This document shows positions 1 through 7,777 of a stretch of 64,000 bases of DNA, one piece after another. The stretch lies in contig PKEB01000022.1 in NCBI GenBank assembly GCA_002863125.1, positions 1 to 64,000 of the forward strand. The letters are read 5' to 3'. This DNA comes from Flavobacteriales bacterium. Lineage in GTDB: Bacteria > Bacteroidota > Bacteroidia > Flavobacteriales_D > Sanyastnellaceae. The notes under the pieces are model-generated. The model was not told the DNA's origin. It did no database searches and saw only the letters and a program-made list of their open reading frames with translations. Made by a program: the position numbers and the translations under genes. The stretch's first letter is position 1. Every line of letters starts with the position of its first letter.

Positions 1-316
1 ATTGGTGGACGAATGCTTCGAAGCCGTCAACAGCCGCGAGAAAGTGCTGCGCATCCTGGCCATTGCCAAAAGCGCCATCCGCCACAACATGGCCGCGGAC
101 TTGCCGGCGATGACCGTGCCGGTGTGCCTGATCTGGGGCAAGAACGACATCATCACACCGCCTGAAGTCGCCGAAGAATTCAAGGCGGGATTCCCCGACA
201 GCGACCTCTTCTGGATCGAGGAATGCGGCCACGCGCCCATGATGGAGCACCCCGAAACGTTCAACGAAATCCTCGAGGCGTGGTACGACGCGCGGGGCAT
301 CGGAAAAGCGGGCTGA
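1..316 (+). CDS. Alpha/beta hydrolase, C-terminal fragment
   Basis: This is the last ~104 residues of an alpha/beta-hydrolase-fold enzyme; the reading frame runs off the left edge, so the nucleophile elbow is outside the window. The acidic member of the triad is visible in WGKNDIITPP and the catalytic His in ECGHAPMMEHPE, the normal order and spacing near the end of this fold. The substrate cannot be told. It ends 6 bases before engB, so the two are probably co-transcribed. Confidence 0.85.
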   Translation, partial: LVDECFEAVNSREKVLRILAIAKSAIRHNMAADLPAMTVPVCLIWGKNDIITPPEVAEEFKAGFPDSDLFWIEECGHAPMMEHPETFNEILEAWYDARGIGKAG

Positions 317-322
317 GCAGCG

Positions 323-952
323 ATGGAGGTCAAAACGGCGGAGTTCCTGAAATCGAGTGCACACCCGAAGGAGTGCCCCCCTGCTGACCGCCCGGAATAC
401 GCGTTCATCGGCCGCTCGAACGTGGGCAAGTCGTCCCTCATCAACATGCTGACCAACCGCAAGGGACTGGCCAAGATTTCATCCACCCCCGGCAAAACGC
501 AGCTCATCAATCATTTCATGATCGACGAAGGCCGCGAGCAGACGGGAGACGGAACCAGCTGGTACCTGGTGGATTTGCCTGGGTTTGGCTACGCAAAAGT
601 CAGCAAGAAGAGCCGGGTCAAATGGCAACGCACCAGCGAGCAATTTCTGACGGGGAGGCCCAATTTGATGTGTGTCATGATGCTGCTCGACAGCCGCCAC
701 CCACCGCAAAAGGTCGACCTCGAATTCATGGCTTGGATGGGAGAAAATCAACTACCCTTCGTTATGGTCTTCACCAAAGTCGATAAACTCAATCAGGCGG
801 AGCGCACTGGATTTCTGCCGCGCTACGAGGTGGAAATGCTCAAGCAATGGCATCGCATGCCGCCCGTATACGTTACGAGTTCAGAGAAGGGTGAAGGCCG
901 CGAGGAATTGCTGCGGTTCATCGAGCAGACCAACGCCCTGTACGAGGCGTAA
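323..952 (+). CDS. engB: Ribosome biogenesis GTPase EngB/YsxC/YihA
   Basis: Cytoplasmic TrmE-Era-EngA-like GTPase needed for late assembly of the large ribosomal subunit. All GTPase motifs are present in normal order: G1 GRSNVGKSS near residues 30-38, G3 DLPGFG near 90, G4 TKVDK near 150 and G5 SS near 187. The 209-residue length is typical for the family. It follows the hydrolase by 6 bases and converges on gldC with one base between the stop codons. An antisense open frame inside it is a shadow. Confidence 0.97.
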   Translation: MEVKTAEFLKSSAHPKECPPADRPEYAFIGRSNVGKSSLINMLTNRKGLAKISSTPGKTQLINHFMIDEGREQTGDGTSWYLVDLPGFGYAKVSKKSRVKWQRTSEQFLTGRPNLMCVMMLLDSRHPPQKVDLEFMAWMGENQLPFVMVFTKVDKLNQAERTGFLPRYEVEMLKQWHRMPPVYVTSSEKGEGREELLRFIEQTNALYEA

Positions 953-953
953 C

Positions 954-1283
954 TCAATCCTTCAGGACGCCCAGGCGCTTCGCGAGTTCCTCGGTGAAGC
1001 TGCGCATGGCCAGGGCATGAGCCTTGTCGTTGGTCGCTTTTTCCAAGGTGTTGGCCAGGGTCATCATGGTTTGGCAAACGAAGTGACGCATTTCTTCGAC
1101 GCTCATTTGCTTCGTCCAAAGGTCCATGTGCACCGCGTTGCCCTGGGCCTCGTCCCACATGGCGAGGGACATGGCTTTGGCGGTTTGGTTAGCGACGTCG
1201 CTGTCGTCCGCTGACCAGGTGATGGCGGTGGGCACTTTGTTTTCATCCGTTTGAACCCGGACGGTGATCTGTGAATCGGCCAT
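954..1283 (-). CDS. gldC: Gliding motility protein GldC
   Basis: Small (109 aa) soluble protein matching the GldC family of Bacteroidota, recalled from motifs such as the DLWTKQMSVEEM segment and the C-terminal helix around LAKRLGVLKD. In Flavobacterium johnsoniae, GldC supports gliding/T9SS function but is not absolutely required, and it is encoded next to gldB. Here gldC follows gldB by 32 bases on the same strand, so they form a gldB-gldC unit as in known gliders. No signal peptide or membrane segment is seen. Its biochemical role is unknown. Confidence 0.9.
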   Translation of the reverse strand: MADSQITVRVQTDENKVPTAITWSADDSDVANQTAKAMSLAMWDEAQGNAVHMDLWTKQMSVEEMRHFVCQTMMTLANTLEKATNDKAHALAMRSFTEELAKRLGVLKD

Positions 1284-1315
1284 GAGCGTAAAAATTGAGG
1301 TGCAAAGGTGGTGAA

Positions 1316-2359
1316 TTACAAGGGCCGGTACGCCTTCACGACGGGATTGATGTCGGTCACTTCCACCAGCGCGGCCAAATCGACCTCAGGATGCTTGTCC
1401 ATGAAATCGCTGACCATGCGCCATCCCATGTACGCGCCGAGCCTGTCGGGGCTGTCCTGTGGAATGGCCCCGTAACGGGTGAAAGGACCTTCGCTGAACC
1501 ATTTGCCAAACTGCGTGCGGTCGGTATCGAACAGCGCATCTTGGGGCTGCAGCTCCAACCAGATGTCGTGTTCGTGGGCCGCTGCCCAAGACCAGGCTTC
1601 AGGCGTCCAGTCCAGCAGGTCCGCTTTGGACGCGTCGGGCATGCACTGTTCCATGATGTACAAGACCTTGCCCCAGTAGAGCAACTCGTCCACACACCGG
1701 TCGGTGCGGTACCACGGGTCACTGAAGTGCACGAGTAGCCAGCCTCGGAAGGCCGATGCCGAGATGCGATCCGGCTCCATCCGGTTGCGCATGTACTGCG
1801 GAAACATCTCCGGAGGCAGGGTGGACACGATCGGGTGGTTGGTACCCAAGTACCATTCCAATCCGACCCCGAGGTGCTCAGCAGTGGGGTACACCGCATA
1901 ATTGAACCCCGTGTTCATCCACATCAGCCGCGGCAGCTGCGCCTCTGGGAACCAGTGGTGAAACCGTTGGAATGCGCGGGTCAATTCCGCCCCGCTCTGC
2001 GCCAATTGTTCCGGTGCGCCGCTCGTGGAGTCGATGGCCGCTTCGATGGGTGCGACATTGGGGTGGGTCAGAAATGTTTCGAATTCGGCCACGGTGGCAG
2101 AGTCGTCGCCGGCGCCGATGCGCAGGATGTCCTCGGTGTACGCGTAGCCGAATGCGCCGGTGGCCGATTGCCACGCGTCAAAATCGCCCAGCGCCATCAT
2201 TGCACGCACGTCCACCGGCTCGGGCACATCGGCATCAAAGGCCGAGGCCGGCACGTGAAAATTCCGTTCTTTCCCGCAGCCGAAAAATGCCATGCCTGCG
2301 CAGCAGAGCAGCAAGGCCAGGGCCGGTGGTCTTAAACATTGAGACGTGAGCATTGGCAT
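1316..2359 (-). CDS. gldB: Gliding motility lipoprotein GldB
   Basis: Predicted lipoprotein of 347 residues. I start it at 2359, where a basic-poor but hydrophobic leader ends in a lipobox with FFGC and the lipid-accepting Cys at residue 28. The open frame extends to 2731, but that extension has no leader and overlaps the divergent barrel gene. The C-terminal half matches GldB, with a GKVLYIMEQCMPD-type segment and GAYMGWRMVSDFM. GldB stabilises other Gld proteins such as GldJ and is required for gliding/T9SS in F. johnsoniae. It is transcribed ahead of gldC. The 2360-2443 gap must carry divergent promoters. Confidence 0.9.
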   Translation of the reverse strand: MPMLTSQCLRPPALALLLCCAGMAFFGCGKERNFHVPASAFDADVPEPVDVRAMMALGDFDAWQSATGAFGYAYTEDILRIGAGDDSATVAEFETFLTHPNVAPIEAAIDSTSGAPEQLAQSGAELTRAFQRFHHWFPEAQLPRLMWMNTGFNYAVYPTAEHLGVGLEWYLGTNHPIVSTLPPEMFPQYMRNRMEPDRISASAFRGWLLVHFSDPWYRTDRCVDELLYWGKVLYIMEQCMPDASKADLLDWTPEAWSWAAAHEHDIWLELQPQDALFDTDRTQFGKWFSEGPFTRYGAIPQDSPDRLGAYMGWRMVSDFMDKHPEVDLAALVEVTDINPVVKAYRPL

Positions 2360-2392
2360 GGTCTTCGTAGTGAACGTTTCAAAACCACGAAT

Positions 2393-2400
2393 TAGTTTTG
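2393..2400 (+). promoter_or_regulatory. Candidate Bacteroidota -7 box (TAGTTTTG)
   Basis: TAGTTTTG matches TAnnTTTG. It lies only 14 bases before the first ATG (2414) but 44 before the second (2444), which supports the second ATG as the real start of the barrel gene. No clear -33 TTTG was found at the expected distance. Confidence 0.4.
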
Positions 2401-2443
2401 AATCGTTGCAAAGATGAAACACTCCCCGCGCAATCCCCATTTC

Positions 2444-3226
2444 ATGAAGAACTTCCTCCTTACGGCCGCCTGTTTTGTCAGCGCATGCACAGCGGTTCAG
2501 GCGCAGGGCTACCACCTCGGTCTGACTTTGTCCCCGAATGTTTCCTTCACGGATTCGCGTGAATTGTCGCATGTAGGGGTTGGCGGTCAAGCCCACTTCG
2601 GTTACGGTTTCATCTTCGATGCCTTGTTCACCGAAACGTATGCCATTGGGACCGGGGTCAACGTCTTTTTCAACGGTGGTCGCATAGCCTATTTCGAGGG
2701 TACTACAACACCGGAGGGCGCTGTCATCCATCGAGTGGAACTCGAACTAAAGCAGCAGTATGTGGAAATCCCCCTGACCTTCAAGATGCGGACCAAGGAG
2801 ATTGGGTACAGCACGTACTACGGTCAATTCGGCGTGGGACTGGGGCTCAACGTCCGCTCAGAAGGAACACGAACAGCCAGCCTGTTTGCCACGAGTGATT
2901 CGCTGGGCGCGTGGGATGTTGTCAACGAGGCGCCAGGCGATCCTGCGTTGGTTTCGTTGGTCGATCAAACGTTGCTGTTCCGCCCCAGCATGATCATCGG
3001 GCTCGGTTTTGAACGCCGATTCACCGGTACCACAGGACTTGCTGTAGGATTGCGCTACAACATGGCGCTGCGTAACCAGTACCAGGCCTTCCCGATCTAC
3101 CAGACCCGAACTGGCAACGAGTTTCTGTTTGAATTTGACGAAAACACAGGCGTTGAACAGCCTGTTGCTGGTGAAATGAAAGGCAAGACCGGGCAAATTG
3201 AACTTTGTGTCGGTGTGATGTTTTAA
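2444..3226 (+). CDS. Outer-membrane beta-barrel protein (PorT/OMP_b-brl type)
   Basis: Exported protein of about 260 residues with a cleavable leader (MKNFLLTAACFVSACTAVQAQ) followed by alternating strands such as YHLGLTLSPNVSF, YYGQFGVGLGLNV and IELCVGVMF. The last ends in a hydrophobic/aromatic residue as expected of a C-terminal barrel strand. An in-frame ATG at 2414 gives ten extra residues, but the leader and the promoter box favour 2444. It resembles the small PorT-like barrel family of Bacteroidota. Its specific role is unknown. It sits between gldB and nadE. Confidence 0.75.
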   Translation: MKNFLLTAACFVSACTAVQAQGYHLGLTLSPNVSFTDSRELSHVGVGGQAHFGYGFIFDALFTETYAIGTGVNVFFNGGRIAYFEGTTTPEGAVIHRVELELKQQYVEIPLTFKMRTKEIGYSTYYGQFGVGLGLNVRSEGTRTASLFATSDSLGAWDVVNEAPGDPALVSLVDQTLLFRPSMIIGLGFERRFTGTTGLAVGLRYNMALRNQYQAFPIYQTRTGNEFLFEFDENTGVEQPVAGEMKGKTGQIELCVGVMF

Positions 3227-3231
3227 GAGGT

Positions 3232-4008
3232 ATGAACGCACAGGCTCAACACATCGTTTCTTGGCTGCAGGAGTACGCGCGCACCGCCAACATGAACGGC
3301 TGGGTGGTGGGCGTCAGCGGTGGGATTGACTCCGCCGTTACTTCCACCTTGTGCGCCGAAACGGGCTTGCCCACGTGCGTTGTGGAAATGCCAATCCATC
3401 AACACCCGAGCCAGGTGTCCCGCGCTCAGGCCCATATGCAAGCCTTAGAGGCGCGCTTCGAAAACGTCTCCCGTGCACGGGTCGATTTGACCACAGTCTA
3501 CGATGGATTGGTGGCGGCATTGCCCGAAGCGGATGACGCTTCAGGTGGGCTGGCTTTGGCCAATTCAAGGGCGCGCTTGCGCATGACGACGTTGTACGCC
3601 CTGGCCGCTCAGCGCCGCGCGCTGGTTGCCGGCACGGGCAACAAGGTGGAGGACTTCGGCGTGGGCTTTTACACCAAATACGGTGACGGCGGCGTCGACG
3701 TGAGTCCCATTGCGGATTTGGTCAAAACCGAAGTGTTCGCCCTGGGAGCGGCGCTGGGCGTCGGACAAGAAATCCTCGATGCACCGCCCACAGACGGCTT
3801 GTGGGGCGATGACCGCACCGACGAGGACCAGCTGGGCGCCACGTACCCCGAACTCGAATGGGCCATGGCCAACACCGATGCAGATCCCTCGGCGTGGACG
3901 GAGCGCCAGCGCGAGGTCATGGCGGTTTACACCCGCCTCAACCGGGCCAACCAGCACAAGATGAACCCCATCCCAGTCTGCCTGATTCCAGATCACTTGC
4001 GGGCTTGA
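3232..4008 (+). CDS. nadE: NAD+ synthase, ammonia-dependent
   Basis: Catalyses ATP-dependent amidation of nicotinate adenine dinucleotide to NAD+. The PP-loop ATP motif GVSGGIDSAVTS is near residues 24-35, and the family block GTGNKVEDFGVGFYTKYGDG is near 134-153. At 258 residues it has only the synthase domain and no glutaminase domain, so ammonia is the likely nitrogen donor. The ATG at 3232 lies just behind an AGAGG sequence. The open frame upstream of it belongs to the barrel gene region. It follows the barrel gene by 5 bases. Confidence 0.95.
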   Translation: MNAQAQHIVSWLQEYARTANMNGWVVGVSGGIDSAVTSTLCAETGLPTCVVEMPIHQHPSQVSRAQAHMQALEARFENVSRARVDLTTVYDGLVAALPEADDASGGLALANSRARLRMTTLYALAAQRRALVAGTGNKVEDFGVGFYTKYGDGGVDVSPIADLVKTEVFALGAALGVGQEILDAPPTDGLWGDDRTDEDQLGATYPELEWAMANTDADPSAWTERQREVMAVYTRLNRANQHKMNPIPVCLIPDHLRA

Positions 4009-4018
4009 GGCCCAACGA

Positions 4019-6880
4019 TTACTCGGCTGCTTCGACAGCCACTTCCGGTCCCTTCAGCCCTTCGCCTGACTCGGTTCTGAATTGCAATTGATAGGTGCCG
4101 AGGGCAGGGAATTCCACTCCTTCATCCGTCGTCCATTGCGCGGGAATGCTCAGCGTTTGCCACCCCTTCTCAACGACCCCCGTGTCATCCACGGGTTGTT
4201 CGGTTCCTGTACTGTCCAACCAAAGCCACTGGCCTTCGGTGCGTTCCGGTGCAAAGGCGTCGAACGCCACTTCCACCGTGCGTGGTTCGCTCCATGCCCA
4301 TCCTTTTTGTCCCCACCGATCGCTCCACTCCAAGGCAACCGCCTCGTCTGTGGTCCATTCGGTGGCGATGGCTTCGCCGGCTCGATCGAGCCACGGGTTC
4401 AGGTCGGCCACCCAAATGCTGCGCCCGTGGGTGCCAATGACGAGTTCGTTCTCGCGTTCTTGGATGACGAGGTCGTGCACGGGGACACGCGGCAGATCGG
4501 GGTGGAGGGTGGACCACGTGGCTCCGCGGTCCAAACTCGCATAGCATCCGCCGTCGGTGCCCACGAAGAGGCAATCTTCCCAGTCCGCGGACTCAATGAG
4601 GGCGTTCACCGGCTCGGCAGGCAGGCCGACGGCTTCCGTTCGATCGCCCAAGCGCTTCCACGTGCGGCCGTCGTTTTCGGTGACGAAGACGTACGAGTCA
4701 AAATGATCCAAGCGGTAGGCATTGAGCCCCACGTACAGCCGGTTGGAGTGGTGCGCACTCCAGAGCACTTCGCTCACCCAGAACGTCCGTTCGTTTTTCG
4801 GGTCCTGCGGCACCGGTGAGGTCAATTGCGTCCAGCTGTACCCGCCGTCGCGGCTGACCTGGATCAGCCCATCATCCGTTCCGACCGCCAGTTGGCCAAA
4901 GCGCAACGGACTTTCGTGCAGGCTGGTGATGGTACCAAACGGCACGTTGCCGGGGATGCCGCCGCGGGTCAGGTCGCCGCTGAGGGTTTCCCAATTGACT
5001 CCCTGGTCAAACGACCGGTGCACCCGGTTCGATGCCATGTACAAGATGTCGTTCTGGTGCCGGCTCAACCAGATGGGCGTTTGCCAATTCCAGCGCAACG
5101 GCGTTTCGCCGAGGGCGTGTTGAGGATGGATGCCCGTGTAGGCATCGGCATTGAAGTCTTGGCGGCTGTAATAGCCAAACTGCGATCCGGTGAAGACCAC
5201 ATCGGGGTCGCGCGGATCCACTTCGATCTGCATTCCGTCACCACCTCCAATGGAAGTCCACGCGTAATGTCCACTCTGGTGCCATCCGGGGGTGTCGCGG
5301 TAGGTGGAGGGGCCGCGCCAAGTGCCGTTGTCCTGAAGACCGCCATAGATGCGGTAAGGCTCAGCGTTGTCGACTTCGACGGCGTAAAATTGGCCGACTT
5401 CCGGGCTGTTGCATTTGACCCAGTTTTCGCCGCGGTCCCAGCTGATGTTGATGCCGCCGTCGTTTCCGTTGATGAGGTGGTCGGGGTTAGCGGGGTCAAT
5501 CCAGAGGTGGTGGTGGTCAACGTGGACGTTGGGCGCGCCAATGGACGACCACGTTTCGCCTCCATCTTCGGACTGGATGAGCGGTACTCCGGCGATGTAC
5601 AACCGGTCGGCATCCGTAGGGTCGACTTCGATCAAACCGAAATAATACCCATAGGTGTAGCAAACGTCTTCCAGCGCCTCAGAATGCGTTCGAACCCATT
5701 GCGCTCGGTCAGCGGGCAGGCGGTAGACTTCTGCGCCGGCGATGTCGGCTTCGAACAGGGCGCGGTTGCCGTCGGTGAGGTAATCGTAAAAGTCCCGCGG
5801 TACGAGTGCGCCCGCAGCTACATCTTCCAATGCCGAAGCCGCAGTGGCTTCGCGCGGGAAATTATTTTCTTCCAGGTACGCCTCCAGCAAGGCCGTGTCG
5901 AGGGCGGCAAATTCAGCGGGCGTCATGACCTTAAAATCGTCCGGCGCATAGGACGCCTCGCCATCTTCTTCAGCCGGAAGGGGGGCTTGGTTGTCAACCA
6001 AGGCAAACAGCTGCTCGCTTTCGGCGTGCCAGGCCAAGCCGATGCGGCCGGTGTATTCGGATTTCGGGAATCCATCCATGGCCGACAATTCCGACCAAGT
6101 TGCCCCTGCATCTGTGCTTTCCCAGATGCCGCTGCCGGATCCGTTGCCGCGGAAGTCCCACGCCCGGCGTGTGCGGTCCCACAGGGCCGCGAAGAGGCGA
6201 TTGGAATTGGACGGGTCGATGATGAGGTCCACCGCCCCGGCGTCGCCGTGGTCGCCGGCTTGTTGCAACACGCGTTTCCAAGTGGTACCGCCGTCGCTGG
6301 TTTTCCAGACACCGCCGCTGGTGTTGGCAGAGTAGAGCGGTCCCAAGACGGCCGCATACGCGATGTCCGGATTGCCCGGGTCCAGCACGATGCGTCCAAT
6401 GTGGTGGGCGTCCGCCAATCCGGCGTGTTGCCACGTCTCGCCGCCGTCGTCGCTCGTGTACATGCCGGTGCCGGCGTACGAACTACGAGAGCTGTTCACT
6501 TCGCCGGTTCCGGCCCAGATGCGGCCGGTTTCAGGGTGCACAGCGATCGCCCCCAAGGTGATGGTCAAGGCGTCATCGAACAGGGGTTCGAAGGAGGTGC
6601 CGTGGTTGATCGTGCGCCAAAGTCCGCCCGATGCGTAGGCAACGTAGAAGGTGCGTCCGTCCGGGCTGTCAACGGCGATGTCCACGACGCGTCCGCTCAT
6701 GACCGTTGGCCCCACGCAACGGAGGTCGAGACCGGCGGTCCAAGAAGCGGCATCGCTGTTGGTGTGCTGGTCGACCACGGATAGGCGCTCTGTGGCCGAA
6801 GTGGGCGCCAGGCGGTTGCGCTGGGCGAGGCCGTTGGTTCCAACAGCAGCAAGGGCGAGGAGAAGGAGGATGCGGTTCAT
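4019..6880 (-). CDS. Secreted BNR/Asp-box repeat (VPS10/sialidase-like) protein
   Basis: Large exported protein (953 aa) with a clean leader ending at residue ~19 (GTNGLAQ). At least nine Asp-box-like repeats of form S/T-x-D-x-G-x-T-W are visible, for example TSDDGGETW, TSDGGTTW, STDAGATW, SEDGGETW, SWDRGENW, SRDGGYSW and SLDRGATW. These predict one or two beta-propellers like those annotated as VPS10/sortilin-like or glycosidase-like in Bacteroidota. No sialidase catalytic set is recognised, and the last ~100 residues look like a beta-sandwich without a recognisable T9SS type A tail. It overlaps the MazG-like gene by 4 bases (ATGA), a surprising operon partner. Function unknown. Confidence 0.85.
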   Translation of the reverse strand: MNRILLLLALAAVGTNGLAQRNRLAPTSATERLSVVDQHTNSDAASWTAGLDLRCVGPTVMSGRVVDIAVDSPDGRTFYVAYASGGLWRTINHGTSFEPLFDDALTITLGAIAVHPETGRIWAGTGEVNSSRSSYAGTGMYTSDDGGETWQHAGLADAHHIGRIVLDPGNPDIAYAAVLGPLYSANTSGGVWKTSDGGTTWKRVLQQAGDHGDAGAVDLIIDPSNSNRLFAALWDRTRRAWDFRGNGSGSGIWESTDAGATWSELSAMDGFPKSEYTGRIGLAWHAESEQLFALVDNQAPLPAEEDGEASYAPDDFKVMTPAEFAALDTALLEAYLEENNFPREATAASALEDVAAGALVPRDFYDYLTDGNRALFEADIAGAEVYRLPADRAQWVRTHSEALEDVCYTYGYYFGLIEVDPTDADRLYIAGVPLIQSEDGGETWSSIGAPNVHVDHHHLWIDPANPDHLINGNDGGINISWDRGENWVKCNSPEVGQFYAVEVDNAEPYRIYGGLQDNGTWRGPSTYRDTPGWHQSGHYAWTSIGGGDGMQIEVDPRDPDVVFTGSQFGYYSRQDFNADAYTGIHPQHALGETPLRWNWQTPIWLSRHQNDILYMASNRVHRSFDQGVNWETLSGDLTRGGIPGNVPFGTITSLHESPLRFGQLAVGTDDGLIQVSRDGGYSWTQLTSPVPQDPKNERTFWVSEVLWSAHHSNRLYVGLNAYRLDHFDSYVFVTENDGRTWKRLGDRTEAVGLPAEPVNALIESADWEDCLFVGTDGGCYASLDRGATWSTLHPDLPRVPVHDLVIQERENELVIGTHGRSIWVADLNPWLDRAGEAIATEWTTDEAVALEWSDRWGQKGWAWSEPRTVEVAFDAFAPERTEGQWLWLDSTGTEQPVDDTGVVEKGWQTLSIPAQWTTDEGVEFPALGTYQLQFRTESGEGLKGPEVAVEAAE

Positions 6881-7215
6881 TGGAGTTTGGGGTTGTTGCG
6901 GTGGCGGTCGGCGTCGCGCCGGGTTTTCTTTTCGATGTTGGCTTGAAAGGCCTCGGACAAATCAACGCCGGTCTGATTGGCGAGGGCGGCGAGGACCCAC
7001 AAGATGTCGGCCATCTCATCGGCGAGGTTGGCTTGGCGATCCGATTCCTTTTCGCTTTGGTCGCCGTACCGGCGCGCCATGATGCGGGCGAGTTCGCCCA
7101 CTTCTTCGGTGAGGATGGCCATGTTGGTCAATTCACTGAAATAGCGGACGCCAATGGTCGTGATCCATTCGTCCACTTGGGCTTGGACCGATTGAAGGGT
7201 GGGGGAAGTGTTCAT
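6877..7215 (-). CDS. MazG-like nucleotide pyrophosphohydrolase
   Basis: All-alpha NTP pyrophosphohydrolase of 112 residues. The metal-binding ExxE pair is in [12 protein letters not shown] (near residue 35), with the second acidic motif in [12 protein letters not shown] (near 63). Such proteins hydrolyse non-canonical or surplus (d)NTPs to NMP and pyrophosphate. It is translationally coupled on both sides: its start overlaps the dtd stop by 4 bases, and its stop overlaps the BNR protein start by 4 bases. The exact substrate cannot be read from sequence. Confidence 0.9.
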   Translation of the reverse strand: MNTSPTLQSVQAQVDEWITTIGVRYFSELTNMAILTEEVGELARIMARRYGDQSEKESDRQANLADEMADILWVLAALANQTGVDLSEAFQANIEKKTRRDADRHRNNPKLQ

Positions 7216-7664
7216 GCTTTGTTTTTCGTGTCGATCCAGATGGTCACGGGTCCGTCGTTGACGAGTGCGACTTTCATGTCCGCTCCGAATTCGCCGGTCG
7301 CGGCCGGGGTCGTGGTGAGTGCATTGAATGCCTGGATAAAGGCCTCGTAAAGCGGGATGGCGTGTTCGGGGCGCGCCGCTTTGATGAAGCTGGGCCGGGT
7401 GCCTTTTTTGGTGGCGGCGTGGAGGGTGAATTGGCTGATGATCAAGGCCCGCCCTTCCACGTCCACGAGCGACCGGTTCATTTTGCCTTCAGCGTCGCTG
7501 AAAATGCGCAGCCCAGCGATTTTGTTGGCCAACCATTCGACGTCTTCCATGCCGTCCTCCGCTTCCACGCCAAGCAAGATGACCAAGCCGTGGTCGATGG
7601 CCCCGCGGACCTCCTGATCGATGCGCACCGATGCTTCGCTCACCCGTTGAATGACCGCTCTCAT
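7212..7664 (-). CDS. dtd: D-aminoacyl-tRNA deacylase
   Basis: Removes D-amino acids wrongly attached to tRNA. The 150-residue length is canonical. The two signature motifs are present: SQFTL (near residues 78-82) and the C-terminal NDGPVT (near 138-143), which carries the cross-subunit Gly-Pro. I start it at the ATG at 7664 because the protein then begins MRAVIQRV as in the family; the longer open frame to 7796 runs into the purL promoter. First gene of the dtd-mazG-BNR unit. Confidence 0.96.
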   Translation of the reverse strand: MRAVIQRVSEASVRIDQEVRGAIDHGLVILLGVEAEDGMEDVEWLANKIAGLRIFSDAEGKMNRSLVDVEGRALIISQFTLHAATKKGTRPSFIKAARPEHAIPLYEAFIQAFNALTTTPAATGEFGADMKVALVNDGPVTIWIDTKNKA

Positions 7665-7669
7665 GGTCC

Positions 7670-7677
7670 CGAAATTA
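7670..7677 (-). promoter_or_regulatory. Candidate -7 box of the dtd operon (TAATTTCG)
   Basis: On the minus strand TAATTTCG lies 5 bases upstream of the dtd ATG and differs by one base from TAnnTTTG. A TTG lies about 21 bases further upstream on the same strand. The short leader is common in Bacteroidota, but the call rests on a loose motif. Confidence 0.35.
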
Positions 7678-7751
7678 CAACACCCCTCGCACCGTTGACA
7701 ACTGGTGAGTAAACGGGCAAAAAATCTCACGGTCAGGTCCAACGCGCAGCG

Positions 7752-7759
7752 TAATTTTG
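7752..7759 (+). promoter_or_regulatory. Candidate -7 box of purL (TAATTTTG)
   Basis: TAATTTTG is an exact TAnnTTTG match 18 bases upstream of the purL ATG. No good -33 TTTG is visible at the usual 19-21 bases upstream, so confidence is moderate. It also shows that the longer frame (TTG at 7757) is unlikely to be the translated start. Confidence 0.4.
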
Positions 7760-7777
7760 CTCGCAAAATCCCGCACA

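Noticed and set aside
2360-2731. N-terminal extension of gldB to 2731
   Set aside because: It would overlap the divergent barrel gene and bury the lipoprotein leader inside the protein.
4826-6784. 652-codon open frame on the plus strand opposite the BNR protein gene
   Set aside because: It is antisense to a gene with nine Asp-box repeats and a leader; its translation is Val/Arg/Gly-rich without motifs. Long antisense frames are expected at this GC content.
7695-7700. TTGACA as a -35 box for purL
   Set aside because: No -10 element at 16-18 bases; Bacteroidota use TTTG/TAnnTTTG boxes, and the spacing to TAATTTTG is about 50 bases.
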